Source of the DNA: Gammaproteobacteria bacterium HGW-Gammaproteobacteria-15
GTDB taxonomy: Bacteria; Pseudomonadota; Gammaproteobacteria; Enterobacterales; Alteromonadaceae
Assembly (NCBI GenBank): GCA_002840125.1
Contig: PGZF01000003.1
Span: forward strand, 620,001-684,000
Reading direction: 5' to 3'
Length of the DNA: 64,000 nt
The position numbers and the translations under genes are program-made. The notes beneath the pieces were generated by a model, which worked only from the letters and a program-made list of their open reading frames with translations, ran no database searches and had not been told where the DNA came from. Position 1 is the stretch's first letter, and each line of letters starts with the position of its first letter. Of this stretch, positions 1-7,941 are shown piece after piece.

Positions 1-2
1 CT

Positions 3-1364
3 AATATCAGTGGTGACTTATTCGAGTTATCTTCGGGTATAGTTGCAGTGGCGTTTGGGGCATCGTTCCAGCAAGATTCTATTGTGGATACGCCGGGGGC
101 TGTAACGCTGGCAGATAATGCATGGGGTTCGTCAGGGGCAGGTATCACAGCAGGTAAATCTAATACCAGAGCGATATTTGGTGAGGTCCATGTACCTATA
201 GTGCGAGATGTTATGCTTATGGAGTCTCTGGATTTGACGATGTCCGCACGTTACACCGATGTTTCTACTTATGGCAGTGATACAACTTACAAAATAGGTA
301 TCAACTGGATGATTGGGGGAGGGTTAAGGTTAAGAGCATCCCGGGGAACGTCCTTCCGCTCGCCAGCATTGTACGAATTGTATCTCAATAATCAGACAAC
401 TTTTGCATCTCAACGTAGCATAGATCCGTGTATTCGGTGGGGACAAGGTCTTGAGAATGGCACGACTAATGCTTTGGTTGCTGCTAACTGTGAGGCTGAT
501 GGGTTGCCGGCAGATTTCGCTGGCGGGGCTTCGAGTGCAACAGTAACAACCGCTGGTGGCTTGGGTGAATTAAAAGCTGAAACATCAGTAGCAAAAACTA
601 TCGGTTTAGTCTGGACTCCTGCCACTACGACGTTTAGTGCGTCCGTTGACTATTTTAATATTGCTATAAGCGATGAGGTTACGTTGTTGACTGCCGCAGA
701 AGTTATTCGTGGCTGCTACGATTCTGAGATATTTGGTTCTGAACCACTATGCGATAGATTCTCCCGGAGTTCAGTAGATAATCGTATTGAGGCAATTGAC
801 CGTAAATATCTAAATATTGCCGATCAGAAAAACCGTGGTGTAGATATTATGTTGAACTATAGTATCGATTCGCCGGTAGGTGAGTTTCAGATTCGCTATG
901 AACATACTGTGCAGCTGGAAGCCGAAAGTCAATTGTTTCCAACCAGTAAGCCTGAAGATGATGTTGGGTTGTTAGGTAGCCCTAAACATGTAGCTAACCT
1001 GAAATTGGGGCTTAATTACGACGACTGGAGTTTTAATTGGTTAGTCCGGTATGTTGGCTCAGGTGATAACTACACTGATTATGGTAACGGAACCTACAGA
1101 GACACTGCGGTTATCCGAGGAGAAACTGTAAAAGTTGTAGCGCATGCTGATGCTTATACATATCATACGTTTTCAACAACAAAAATATTTGGCGATACCG
1201 GTCTTACTGGTACGCTTGGGGTGAGTAATATTTTTGATAAAGCTCCTCCGCAAGTAACGACTTTAGGAGCTGTTGACTTAGATGTAATAGGTAACTCAGC
1301 CTTCTATTCCCAGTATGATTGGATAGGTAGACGAGTTTTCCTAAATTTGTCTTACGCTTTTTAA
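3..1364 (+). CDS. TonB-dependent receptor, C-terminal part (5' end outside window)
   Basis: The reading frame is open from base 3, so the gene starts before the window; the ATG at 48 is internal. The 454 visible residues are the beta-barrel half of an outer-membrane TonB-dependent receptor: alternating strands, a segment reading RASRGTSFRSPALYELY as in the conserved barrel motif (S-x-F-R-x-P), a late VSNIFDKAPP box, and a C-terminal aromatic residue (LNLSYAF) typical of BAM-assembled porins. The plug domain is not visible, so the substrate cannot be read. A strong terminator follows directly, and a sulfotransferase-like gene lies 120 bases further on the same strand. Family assignment is secure; ligand unknown. 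Confidence 0.9.
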   Translation, partial: NISGDLFELSSGIVAVAFGASFQQDSIVDTPGAVTLADNAWGSSGAGITAGKSNTRAIFGEVHVPIVRDVMLMESLDLTMSARYTDVSTYGSDTTYKIGINWMIGGGLRLRASRGTSFRSPALYELYLNNQTTFASQRSIDPCIRWGQGLENGTTNALVAANCEADGLPADFAGGASSATVTTAGGLGELKAETSVAKTIGLVWTPATTTFSASVDYFNIAISDEVTLLTAAEVIRGCYDSEIFGSEPLCDRFSRSSVDNRIEAIDRKYLNIADQKNRGVDIMLNYSIDSPVGEFQIRYEHTVQLEAESQLFPTSKPEDDVGLLGSPKHVANLKLGLNYDDWSFNWLVRYVGSGDNYTDYGNGTYRDTAVIRGETVKVVAHADAYTYHTFSTTKIFGDTGLTGTLGVSNIFDKAPPQVTTLGAVDLDVIGNSAFYSQYDWIGRRVFLNLSYAF

Positions 1365-1381
1365 ATTTTAATAAAATTAAT

Positions 1382-1405
1382 GCCGGCGCAAGCCGGCTTT
1401 TTTTT
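1382..1405 (+). terminator. Rho-independent terminator of the TonB receptor gene
   Basis: A GCCGGC-GCAA-GCCGGC hairpin is followed by eight T residues, 17 bases after the receptor stop codon. Confidence 0.9.
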
Positions 1406-1484
1406 AACAAAATATCAATGCAATGTATTTTGAATACTGCAGTATTGGTTATAGTTTTATCTATAAGATGATGTGGGGGCAACT

Positions 1485-2273
1485 ATGCCAAAAGTGATTC
1501 TGAAACAAGATAATTTAAATGAACTGAATGCTAATTACGTGCAGCACGCCTTACTTCGACCCGTATTACTGAACTCAGTACCAAAATGTGGAACTCATTT
1601 GATTAAAAACATTTTCCGTATGTTTGTTCCCGTGTCTCAGCAGTACCACAAAGCATTTATTCAGTTACCTATATTGAAAAATAATTTGTCAGCGTTTAAT
1701 CAGCAAATTCCCCATCTTAGTTGGGGGCATTTACTTTTCTCTGATGAATCAGCAATCGCCTTGCAAGATGTTAAGCATATTATCGTGGTAAGGGACCCTT
1801 ATGATTGGGTGCTAGCCAGAGCGCGATTTTTTTTGTCAGACAGTTTTCAGGGATCCATGGAGCATTTAAAAAACGGTCGGGTTTCGATCACTGAAATACT
1901 TAATATGATGATTTTTGGGGTTTATCAAAAAGCACCAACACTACAAGAAATCTATACGCATAATGCAATTGCATGGTTGGGAACTGGTATTAAGCTGGTC
2001 CGCTATGAAGATATTGTGAAAAATTTGAAAAACATAGATAAAAATGAAGCCGAGATATTTTTTACTGATTTACTATCGGTGCTAGGATTTGATGAATTGC
2101 CTGCTGATTGGCGAGCCAGAGTGCTTACCGGTGCCGACAGAAAACAAAGCGGTACTTTTAGAGAAAATTTGTCTGGTAGTGTAATTGATTTGCCAGAGAC
2201 CTTACCTGATATGCAGAAGCAACTTGTGGAGTATGCAGCTCCCGGCTTAAGGTCGCTACTCGGTTATTATTAG
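1485..2273 (+). CDS. Sulfotransferase-like protein
   Basis: The protein has 262 residues. Residues 30-42 (NSVPKCGTHLIKN) match the 5'-phosphosulfate loop (PKxGTxxL) of PAPS-dependent sulfotransferases. Residues 100-120 (HIIVVRDPYDWV...) match the 3'-phosphate-binding strand (RDPxD), although the usual Ser about eight residues after the Arg is Ala here. I prefer the ATG at 1485 because GTGGGGGC just upstream serves as ribosome binding site; a GTG at 1473 would add four residues. The gene follows a TonB-dependent receptor after its terminator, so it may be transcribed separately. The acceptor is unknown. The sequence is more AT-rich than the housekeeping genes downstream, in keeping with accessory status. 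Confidence 0.72.
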   Translation: MPKVILKQDNLNELNANYVQHALLRPVLLNSVPKCGTHLIKNIFRMFVPVSQQYHKAFIQLPILKNNLSAFNQQIPHLSWGHLLFSDESAIALQDVKHIIVVRDPYDWVLARARFFLSDSFQGSMEHLKNGRVSITEILNMMIFGVYQKAPTLQEIYTHNAIAWLGTGIKLVRYEDIVKNLKNIDKNEAEIFFTDLLSVLGFDELPADWRARVLTGADRKQSGTFRENLSGSVIDLPETLPDMQKQLVEYAAPGLRSLLGYY

Positions 2274-2337
2274 CATGAGTGGCTAAGGTATTGTTTTATT
2301 TATGATATTCCTATTATTTGTAGTGTCGCTTACTATC

Positions 2338-2363
2338 GCAGGGAATAATGTATTATTCTCTGC
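2338..2363. promoter_or_regulatory. Near-perfect 26-base inverted repeat upstream of the RiPP operon
   Basis: GCAGGGAATAAT and ATTATTCTCTGC are inverted copies with one G/T wobble, separated by two bases. The repeat is centred about 95 bases before the hvfA start and is not followed by a T run. It reads better as an operator or 5' leader stem than as the terminator of the sulfotransferase gene. The regulator is unknown. Confidence 0.45.
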
Positions 2364-2446
2364 AAGCGTAAAATTTATTTGCTGAAATAAAATGGTCCTA
2401 TGCTTGGTCTTTTACTTTGCAATCAACAACCACAACAGGTGCAAAT

Positions 2447-2851
2447 ATGAAAACAATGAAACAATCAAATGTCGCTATGGCTGTAGGTGCTTTAGTTTTT
2501 GGCTCACTGGCTACGGTAGCTACTACTGCAAATGCCAACCCGTTTACGGCGATGGAGCTGGCGTCCGGCTATGAAATGGTCGCTGCAGAGGGTAAATGCG
2601 GCGAAGGCAAGTGTGGTGAAGATAAAGCTGAAAAAGCCAAGGATAAAACCAAAGCCAAAGAGGGCAAGTGTGGCGAGGGTAAATGCGGCGAAGATAAAAT
2701 GAAGGACAAAGCCGATAAAGCCAAAGAGGGCAAGTGTGGCGAAGGCAAGTGCGGTGCTGATAAAGCCAAAGAGGCAAAAGACAAGGCCAAAAAAGAAGGC
2801 AAGTGTGGTGAGGGGAAATGCGGCGAAGGCAAATGCGGCGGTAGTGTTTAA
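2447..2851 (+). CDS. hvfA: HvfA/bufferin-type RiPP precursor with nine EGKCG motifs
   Basis: The product is a 134-residue exported peptide precursor. Residues 1-30 form a Sec signal peptide ending TTANA. A short linker follows, then nine EGKCG motifs arranged as three doublets and one triplet, separated by Lys/Asp/Ala-rich spacers (KAKDK type). In the HvfA and bufferin families, Cys in EGKCG motifs is converted by an MNIO enzyme and a partner into an oxazolone-thioamide or thiooxazole, giving a copper-binding periplasmic peptide. Here the two maturation genes follow directly. Nine motifs is more than the four I recall for Haemophilus HvfA. I chose the ATG at 2447 because it opens the signal peptide; an upstream GTG-type start at 2417 would spoil it. 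The protein has no Cys outside the motifs. Confidence 0.88.
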   Translation: MKTMKQSNVAMAVGALVFGSLATVATTANANPFTAMELASGYEMVAAEGKCGEGKCGEDKAEKAKDKTKAKEGKCGEGKCGEDKMKDKADKAKEGKCGEGKCGADKAKEAKDKAKKEGKCGEGKCGEGKCGGSV

Positions 2852-2863
2852 TTCAGCTGGTTG

Positions 2864-2915
2864 AGGCCTGCATCGTTGTACTACTTCGTTGTATTGATGT
2901 GCAGGCCTTTGTTTT
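2864..2915 (+). terminator. Attenuator-like hairpin between precursor and maturase genes
   Basis: AGGCCTGCA and TGCAGGCCT are perfect inverted copies around a 27-base loop that can pair further near the stem. The stem is followed by TTTGTTTTA. The hairpin lies between hvfA and hvfB in one operon, so a partial terminator that keeps precursor mRNA in excess over enzyme mRNA is likely. Confidence 0.65.
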
Positions 2916-2930
2916 ACAGGAGCCAGGTAT

Positions 2931-3785
2931 ATGACCACGATGACACAGCTTCCCGTATCTGGGACGGGGCTTGGCCTGCGCCGTGAAATGCTGGATGAAC
3001 TGATCACTGCCAAGCCGGCAGAGATTGATTTTTTTGAGGTGGCACCGGAAAACTGGATCCCGTTTGGTGGCAAGCTGCAAAAGAAGTTTCAGCAGCTAAC
3101 TGAGCAGCATCGTTTTATTTGCCACGGCTTGTCACTGTCGATTGGCAGCTCGGCACCTCTGGACGTGGTATTTGTGAAGCAGGTAAAGCAGTTTTTACGC
3201 CAGCACAATATCAGCTTATACAGTGAACACTTAAGTTACTGCTCCGGCAATGGCCACTTGTACGATTTAATGCCTATTCCCTTTACTGACGAAGCTGTAG
3301 GCTATGTAGCCAGACGGATACGGCAGGTGCAGGATATACTGGAGCAGCCATTAATTCTGGAGAACGTATCTTATTACGCTGCACCCGGCCAACAGATGCC
3401 TGAAGCAGATTTTACCAGGGCGGTATTGCAGGAAGCTGACTGTCAGTTATTGCTGGATGTGAACAATATTTATGTTAATTCAGTTAATCATGGCTACAGC
3501 GCTAGTGAGTTTTTGCGGGCTATGCCGTCTGAACGTATAGCTTATTACCATATAGCTGGCCATTTTAAAGAAGCGGAAGATTTGCTGGTAGATACTCATG
3601 GCGCTGCAGTGATAGACCCCGTTTGGCAATTGCTGCAACAGGCATATCAGTATCATGGTGTTAAACCTACACTGCTGGAGCGTGATTTTAATATTCCGCA
3701 GCTAAGTGTGTTAAGTGAGGAGCTGCAGCAAATTAAAGCGTTACAGCAGCTCGCTTTGGCAGATAATCTGATATTAAGGGCCTGA
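2931..3785 (+). CDS. hvfB: MNIO (DUF692) RiPP maturase, HvfB/BufB family
   Basis: The protein has 284 residues, normal for DUF692 multinuclear non-haem iron oxidases, which fold as a TIM barrel and modify Cys residues of precursor peptides. The expected metal ligands are visible in order: His65 (HGLSLSIG), His100 (SEHLSY), Glu144-Asn145 (LENVSYY), Asp176 and Asn178 (LLLDVNN), His207 and His211 (HIAGH), Asp221 and His223 (VDTHG), and Glu250 (LLERD). AGGAG lies eight bases before the ATG. The gene is 79 bases after hvfA and three bases before hvfC. No signal peptide is present, so the enzyme acts in the cytoplasm before the precursor is exported. The family is secure; the exact Cys chemistry is inferred. 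Confidence 0.9.
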   Translation: MTTMTQLPVSGTGLGLRREMLDELITAKPAEIDFFEVAPENWIPFGGKLQKKFQQLTEQHRFICHGLSLSIGSSAPLDVVFVKQVKQFLRQHNISLYSEHLSYCSGNGHLYDLMPIPFTDEAVGYVARRIRQVQDILEQPLILENVSYYAAPGQQMPEADFTRAVLQEADCQLLLDVNNIYVNSVNHGYSASEFLRAMPSERIAYYHIAGHFKEAEDLLVDTHGAAVIDPVWQLLQQAYQYHGVKPTLLERDFNIPQLSVLSEELQQIKALQQLALADNLILRA

Positions 3786-3788
3786 CAG

Positions 3789-4553
3789 ATGCAGTTTCAG
3801 CAAGTTCAGCAGGCTTTTATCGCCCATATTAAAGATCCTGAGCATCAGAGTGCCCCGGCGGGTATTGAAGATCGGCGCATGGCGATATACCGCGAGCTGT
3901 TTTTTAATAATGTGGAAGGTTTTATCGCCAGTGCATTTCCTGTGCTGAAATCACTATATAAAGACGCTGACTGGCAGGCACTGGTGCGGCAATTCTTTAT
4001 ACAGTATCAGTGCTCCAGCCCTTATTTTCTGCATATTGCTGAACATTTCCTGCATTATTTGCAGCAAGATTACGTTACTACTGAGTATGATCCGGTGTTT
4101 ATGCTTGAACTGGCTCACTATGAATGGACTGAACTTTATCTGGCGACAAAGCAGTTACCGTACGCTGAAACGCCGCTGAGCACTGAGCAAATCACACTGG
4201 CGCCGCTGTATTTGTCATCGCTTGCAATGGTGTTGGCTTATCCTTACAGAGTACATCAAATCAGTACTGCTTATCAGCCCGAGGCGCCAGGCGAAGTGCA
4301 GTATTATCTGTTGTACCGTAATGCTACAGATGAAGTAAAATTTGTGCTTATTAATCAGCTTACTGCGGCTTTACTGCAGACATTGCAGCAATCAGCAGGC
4401 AGTACTCTGGCAGCTTTAGTGCAGCAATTACTGCCGCTCCTGCCACAGTTTAGTGCGCAGCAGTTAATGCAGGGCGCCACAGCTTTATTACAGGACTTTG
4501 CCGCAAAAGGTGTGCTGGTGTCTTTTCAAACACAGCAAAATTCATTACCATAA
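3789..4553 (+). CDS. hvfC: HvfC/BufC-type RiPP maturation partner (DUF2063)
   Basis: The protein has 254 residues. Its N-terminal half (residues 1-95) has the DUF2063 pattern, with RRMAIYRELFFNNVEGFI followed by FPVLKSL. In related operons this protein forms a complex with the MNIO enzyme and presents the precursor leader through an RRE-like C-terminal domain. It starts three bases after the hvfB stop, so the two are translationally coupled. The protein is rich in Gln and Leu and has no membrane segment. No DoxX-type fourth gene follows, although several described operons have one; a very small membrane ORF sits there instead. Confidence 0.88.
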   Translation: MQFQQVQQAFIAHIKDPEHQSAPAGIEDRRMAIYRELFFNNVEGFIASAFPVLKSLYKDADWQALVRQFFIQYQCSSPYFLHIAEHFLHYLQQDYVTTEYDPVFMLELAHYEWTELYLATKQLPYAETPLSTEQITLAPLYLSSLAMVLAYPYRVHQISTAYQPEAPGEVQYYLLYRNATDEVKFVLINQLTAALLQTLQQSAGSTLAALVQQLLPLLPQFSAQQLMQGATALLQDFAAKGVLVSFQTQQNSLP

Positions 4554-4590
4554 CTGCCCTTAAATTCGCTGATTACAGAAGAGTAGTGCA

Positions 4591-4710
4591 ATGGCAGACG
4601 AAAAGTTTAAAGAGTCGTTTAACCTGTGGCAGTTTCTTGCCCTGGTTGCAGTGTTTGTGTCTTTACTGTGTTTGGCACCAATAGTGCGTTGGTTTCAGAT
4701 TCTGGCATAA
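4591..4710 (+). CDS. Small single-pass membrane peptide, 39 aa
   Basis: An ATG at 4591 preceded by AGAAGAG opens a 39-codon frame. The first 12 residues are charged (MADEKFKESFNL), followed by a clear hydrophobic helix (FLALVAVFVSLLCLAPIV) and a short basic tail. It lies 37 bases after hvfC and just before the terminator that closes the operon, so it is probably co-transcribed. I do not recognise a family. Its place corresponds to that of the membrane protein (DoxX-type) found in other bufferin operons, but it is far too short to be one. Conservation has not been checked. Confidence 0.5.
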   Translation: MADEKFKESFNLWQFLALVAVFVSLLCLAPIVRWFQILA

Positions 4711-4729
4711 TGCACCAGCATAGTTGAAG

Positions 4730-4751
4730 GCCGCCTGAGGGCGGCTTTTTT
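4730..4751 (+). terminator. Terminator of the hvf operon
   Basis: A GCCGCC-TGAG-GGCGGC hairpin is followed by six T residues. Confidence 0.92.
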
Positions 4752-4787
4752 GTCCCGGCAGGGGCGCTTAATAAAAGGTTTTCTGAC

Positions 4788-5336
4788 ATGGACAAACAGG
4801 CATTAGAGCTTGAATTAAAACAGGTTATTAAAACAGTTGTTGATTATCCAAAGCCGGGCATAGTATTTCGCGATGTGACCAGCCTGATGCAGGATGGCCC
4901 GAGTTTCAAAAAAGTCATCGACGCTTTCTGTTATTTTTATGCTGATAAGGGCATTACCAAAATTGTTGGTACCGAGTCACGCGGCTTTATTTTCGGTGCG
5001 CCGCTGGCTTATGCCATGGGTATTTCTTTTGTGCCGGTGCGTAAACCAGGTAAGCTGCCACGTCAGCGCATTTCGCAAAGCTACCAGCTGGAATATGGTG
5101 AAGATGCGTTAGAGCTGCATGCTGATGCTATAGCTGCAGGTGATAAAGTGCTATTGGTTGACGATTTGCTGGCTACCGGCGGTACTATTGATGCCACAGC
5201 TAAGTTGGTACGCCAGCTGGGCGGTATAGTGGATGACGCTGCTTTTGTTATTGCACTGCCCGAACTTGGTGGCGTTAAACGCTTGCAGCAAGCCGGATTA
5301 AATATCCTTAGTCTGGTTGAGTATAGTGGCGAATAA
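4788..5336 (+). CDS. apt: Adenine phosphoribosyltransferase
   Basis: The enzyme makes AMP from adenine and PRPP in purine salvage. It has 182 residues, the usual size. Visible motifs are the N-terminal [16 protein letters not shown] segment, the TESRGFIF loop, and the PRPP-binding signature [16 protein letters not shown] near residues 120-136. It lies immediately upstream of dnaX, an arrangement shared with E. coli. The cytoplasmic location fits the absence of a signal peptide. Confidence 0.97.
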   Translation: MDKQALELELKQVIKTVVDYPKPGIVFRDVTSLMQDGPSFKKVIDAFCYFYADKGITKIVGTESRGFIFGAPLAYAMGISFVPVRKPGKLPRQRISQSYQLEYGEDALELHADAIAAGDKVLLVDDLLATGGTIDATAKLVRQLGGIVDDAAFVIALPELGGVKRLQQAGLNILSLVEYSGE

Positions 5337-5384
5337 GTTTAGTCTGTCAAAGATCCCAATTACCACAAGACATCAGCAACCGTT

Positions 5385-7487
5385 ATGAGTTATCAGGTAT
5401 TAGCACGCAAGTGGCGTCCACAACATTTTGCCCAGTTAGTTGGGCAGGAACATGTTAAAAGCGCCCTGGGTAATGCCCTGAATAATAACCGGTTGCATCA
5501 TGCTTATTTGTTTACCGGCACCCGTGGTGTCGGTAAAACCACCATAGCGCGCATTTTCGCTAAAAGCTTAAATTGCGAGCAGGGTATTACTGCTACGCCC
5601 TGTGGCCAGTGCTCGGCCTGCCTGGAAATCGACGCCGGCAACTTTGTTGATTTGCTGGAAATAGATGCCGCATCGCGTACCAAAGTAGAAGATACCCGCG
5701 ATCTGCTCGACAATGTGCAATATGCTCCCAGCCGTGGCCGCTTTAAAGTCTATCTGATCGATGAAGTGCATATGCTGTCAAAGCATAGCTTTAATGCACT
5801 GCTAAAAACGCTGGAAGAGCCGCCTCCGCATGTTAAATTCCTGCTGGCCACCACTGATCCGCAAAAATTGCCGGTTACTGTTTTATCGCGTTGTCTGCAG
5901 TTTAATTTACTGGCATTAAGCCCGTTGCAAATTGAGCAGCATCTGGCGTTTGTGCTGGGTGAAGAACAGATCCCCTTTGAGCAAAGCGCGTTAACATTGC
6001 TGGCACGGGCCGCCAAAGGTAGCCTGCGTGATTCGTTAAGCCTTACTGATCAGGCTATTGCGCAAAGTAATGCCAATATAACCCTTGCTACTGTGCGTAC
6101 TATGCTGGGGTTTCTGGATCAAAGCTGGGCGCAGCAGTTATTGCAGGCAATTCTGGCGCAGGATGCTGCGCAGTTGCAAATTCAATTGGCCGCCCTGGTG
6201 CAACAGCAGAGTAACTTCAGCCAGGTGTTGGACGATATGCTGTCTATATTACATCTTACAGCGTTAAGTCAGTTCAGCCGCACTGCTGCCAGCTTTTCGC
6301 CACAGCAAGCATTTGTACAACAACTGGCTGACACCTTAGCGCCTGCACAGATTCAGCTTTATTATCAGTTACTTATTAGCGGTAAAAAAGAGCTGCCTTA
6401 TGCGCCAGATGCGTTAACCGGGCTGGAAATGGCGCTATTGCGTGCTATGGCATTTGTACCAGAGACGCAAAGCAAAGGCGTAGCACCTGCGAAAACCGCT
6501 ACGATAATGCCAGTTGCCGCACCGGCAGAACCAACGCAGAAAATTGAGCCGCAGCCTGTGGCTGAAGTAGTAAAAGACACGGGCAGCTATTCGGCTACAC
6601 CATCAGAAGCACTTACAGAAGCGATAACACCAACAGAAGCGGTAACACCGTCAGCACCAAATACAGTTGCTGGTATAGCAGGTATTGATCCTGTTACCGC
6701 TCGTATTATGGCGCGCCGCGGCGTAGCGGTAACTGCAGCGCCTGAAACAAAAAAGTCTGAGCGCCAGCAGGCGCCATTGCAACCAGCGTCTGATGCCAAG
6801 GTTGAGGTAAAAACCGCAGCAGTTCAGCAGCCGGAGCCTGTAAAAGCTGCCACGCCGACAATATCTCCTCTGCCAGAATTGCACACCGCAGCGGCTGTTA
6901 CCCCGACAGCTTCGTCGCCGACGGGTAATGACAACTATGACGAGCCTGATGACGCTGATATACGTCACTATGATGCGGCAGCAACAGACGCATTGTGGCA
7001 ACAGTACGAGCAGGATGCGCAGCAACAGCACGATGTTACTGTAGCGCCACCGGCACTGGAGAATTTTGATGGCAGTATTAATGAGCAGAATTTCTCGGTT
7101 CGTTTTGCCGCTCAGGTAGATGCCTGGGCCGCACGGGTTGAAACGCTGGATACCGGTGGCTTAAGCCGGCTGTTTTTACTCAATGCTGCTATGCAGTTGG
7201 CTGGCAATAAGCTTATGTTAACGGTGGCGCAAAGCCAGCAACATCTGGATAGCCCGGGTTTTCGTACTAAGCTGCAACAGGTTTTGCAGCAAAGTTTTAA
7301 TCAGCCGCTGAGCATTGAAATTACTTATCAGAGTGAAGTGGCTCAAAGCCCGTTATCGATTCAGCAAAAAATTGTGCAGGAACGCTTTGGTTACGTTAGC
7401 CGCCTGCTGCATGAAGATGACAAGGTACAACAACTGCAACAGCTGTTTGACGCACAGTTGTTACCCGATACTATAGTGGTCAATTAG
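5385..7487 (+). CDS. dnaX: DNA polymerase III subunit tau (and gamma by frameshift)
   Basis: This is the clamp-loader ATPase of 700 residues. The AAA+ module has Walker A GTRGVGKTT near residues 45-53, a four-Cys zinc site (CEQ...CGQCSAC) near residues 64-79, and the Walker B/DExx stretch YLIDEVHML. A Pro/Ala/Thr-rich linker separates this from the C-terminal tau domains that contact DnaB and the polymerase. A slippery heptamer at 6749-6755 should yield a shorter gamma product of about 458 residues. ybaB and recR follow, as in E. coli. Confidence 0.97.
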   Translation: MSYQVLARKWRPQHFAQLVGQEHVKSALGNALNNNRLHHAYLFTGTRGVGKTTIARIFAKSLNCEQGITATPCGQCSACLEIDAGNFVDLLEIDAASRTKVEDTRDLLDNVQYAPSRGRFKVYLIDEVHMLSKHSFNALLKTLEEPPPHVKFLLATTDPQKLPVTVLSRCLQFNLLALSPLQIEQHLAFVLGEEQIPFEQSALTLLARAAKGSLRDSLSLTDQAIAQSNANITLATVRTMLGFLDQSWAQQLLQAILAQDAAQLQIQLAALVQQQSNFSQVLDDMLSILHLTALSQFSRTAASFSPQQAFVQQLADTLAPAQIQLYYQLLISGKKELPYAPDALTGLEMALLRAMAFVPETQSKGVAPAKTATIMPVAAPAEPTQKIEPQPVAEVVKDTGSYSATPSEALTEAITPTEAVTPSAPNTVAGIAGIDPVTARIMARRGVAVTAAPETKKSERQQAPLQPASDAKVEVKTAAVQQPEPVKAATPTISPLPELHTAAAVTPTASSPTGNDNYDEPDDADIRHYDAAATDALWQQYEQDAQQQHDVTVAPPALENFDGSINEQNFSVRFAAQVDAWAARVETLDTGGLSRLFLLNAAMQLAGNKLMLTVAQSQQHLDSPGFRTKLQQVLQQSFNQPLSIEITYQSEVAQSPLSIQQKIVQERFGYVSRLLHEDDKVQQLQQLFDAQLLPDTIVVN
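6749..6774 (+). promoter_or_regulatory. dnaX: Programmed -1 frameshift site for the gamma subunit
   Basis: The heptamer A-AAA-AAG is in the correct phase (codons 456-457 are AAA AAG). After slipping back one base the ribosome reads GTC and then the stop TGA at 6758. Five bases after the heptamer a GCGCC-AGCA-GGCGC hairpin starts. The layout copies that of E. coli dnaX, which uses the same heptamer, a stop two codons on and a hairpin. I did not find a clear upstream Shine-Dalgarno-like stimulator. Confidence 0.82.
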
Positions 7488-7614
7488 CGGTTTTACCGGT
7501 GCGCCAACCGCGCACAACTTGTAATTCGGCGGCGAAGTTATTATCTTGTCGCCGGTAAAGGTCAGTGTCCGATACACTGCTAACTCAATTCAATTTTACA
7601 ACAGGTACTACATT

Positions 7615-7941
7615 ATGTTTAAAGGCGGTATGGGCAACATCATGAAGCAGGCGCAAGCCATGCAGGAAAAAATGCAGAAAATGCAGGCTGAAGTTGCAGC
7701 AATGGAAGTAACCGGTGAAGCCGGTGCCGGTCTGGTTAAAGTAACCATGCTGGGCAACCATAATGTGCGCCGTGTCAGTATTGACGACAGCCTGATGCAG
7801 GATGACAAAGACATGCTGGAAGACTTAATTGCCGCTGCAATTAACGATGCCGTGCGTCGCGTTGAAGAAACCAGCAAAGAAAAAATGGCTTCAGTTACCG
7901 GTGGCCTGCAGTTGCCGCCTGGTATGAAAATGCCATTCTGA
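7615..7941 (+). CDS. ybaB: Nucleoid-associated protein YbaB/EbfC
   Basis: The product is a small DNA-binding dimer of 108 residues. The [20 protein letters not shown] start and a long N-terminal helix rich in Met and Gln are typical, as is the C-terminal [12 protein letters not shown] chose the ATG at 7615, which opens the conserved MFKGG sequence; an earlier in-frame start at 7546 would add an unrelated tail. The stop codon overlaps the recR start (TGATG), indicating coupling. Confidence 0.95.
   Translation: MFKGGMGNIMKQAQAMQEKMQKMQAEVAAMEVTGEAGAGLVKVTMLGNHNVRRVSIDDSLMQDDKDMLEDLIAAAINDAVRRVEETSKEKMASVTGGLQLPPGMKMPF

Noticed and set aside
2417-2446. Upstream start for the RiPP precursor
   Set aside because: It would add ten polar residues before a clean signal peptide; the ATG at 2447 fits better.
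2504-3073. 189-residue minus-strand frame over hvfA
   Set aside because: It is the reverse reading of the repetitive EGKCG coding sequence, low in complexity, with no ribosome site and no protein family pattern.
7488-7614. Possible small RNA (for example SRP RNA) between dnaX and ybaB
   Set aside because: The conserved SRP tetraloop and asymmetric loop sequences are absent; only weak local pairing is seen.
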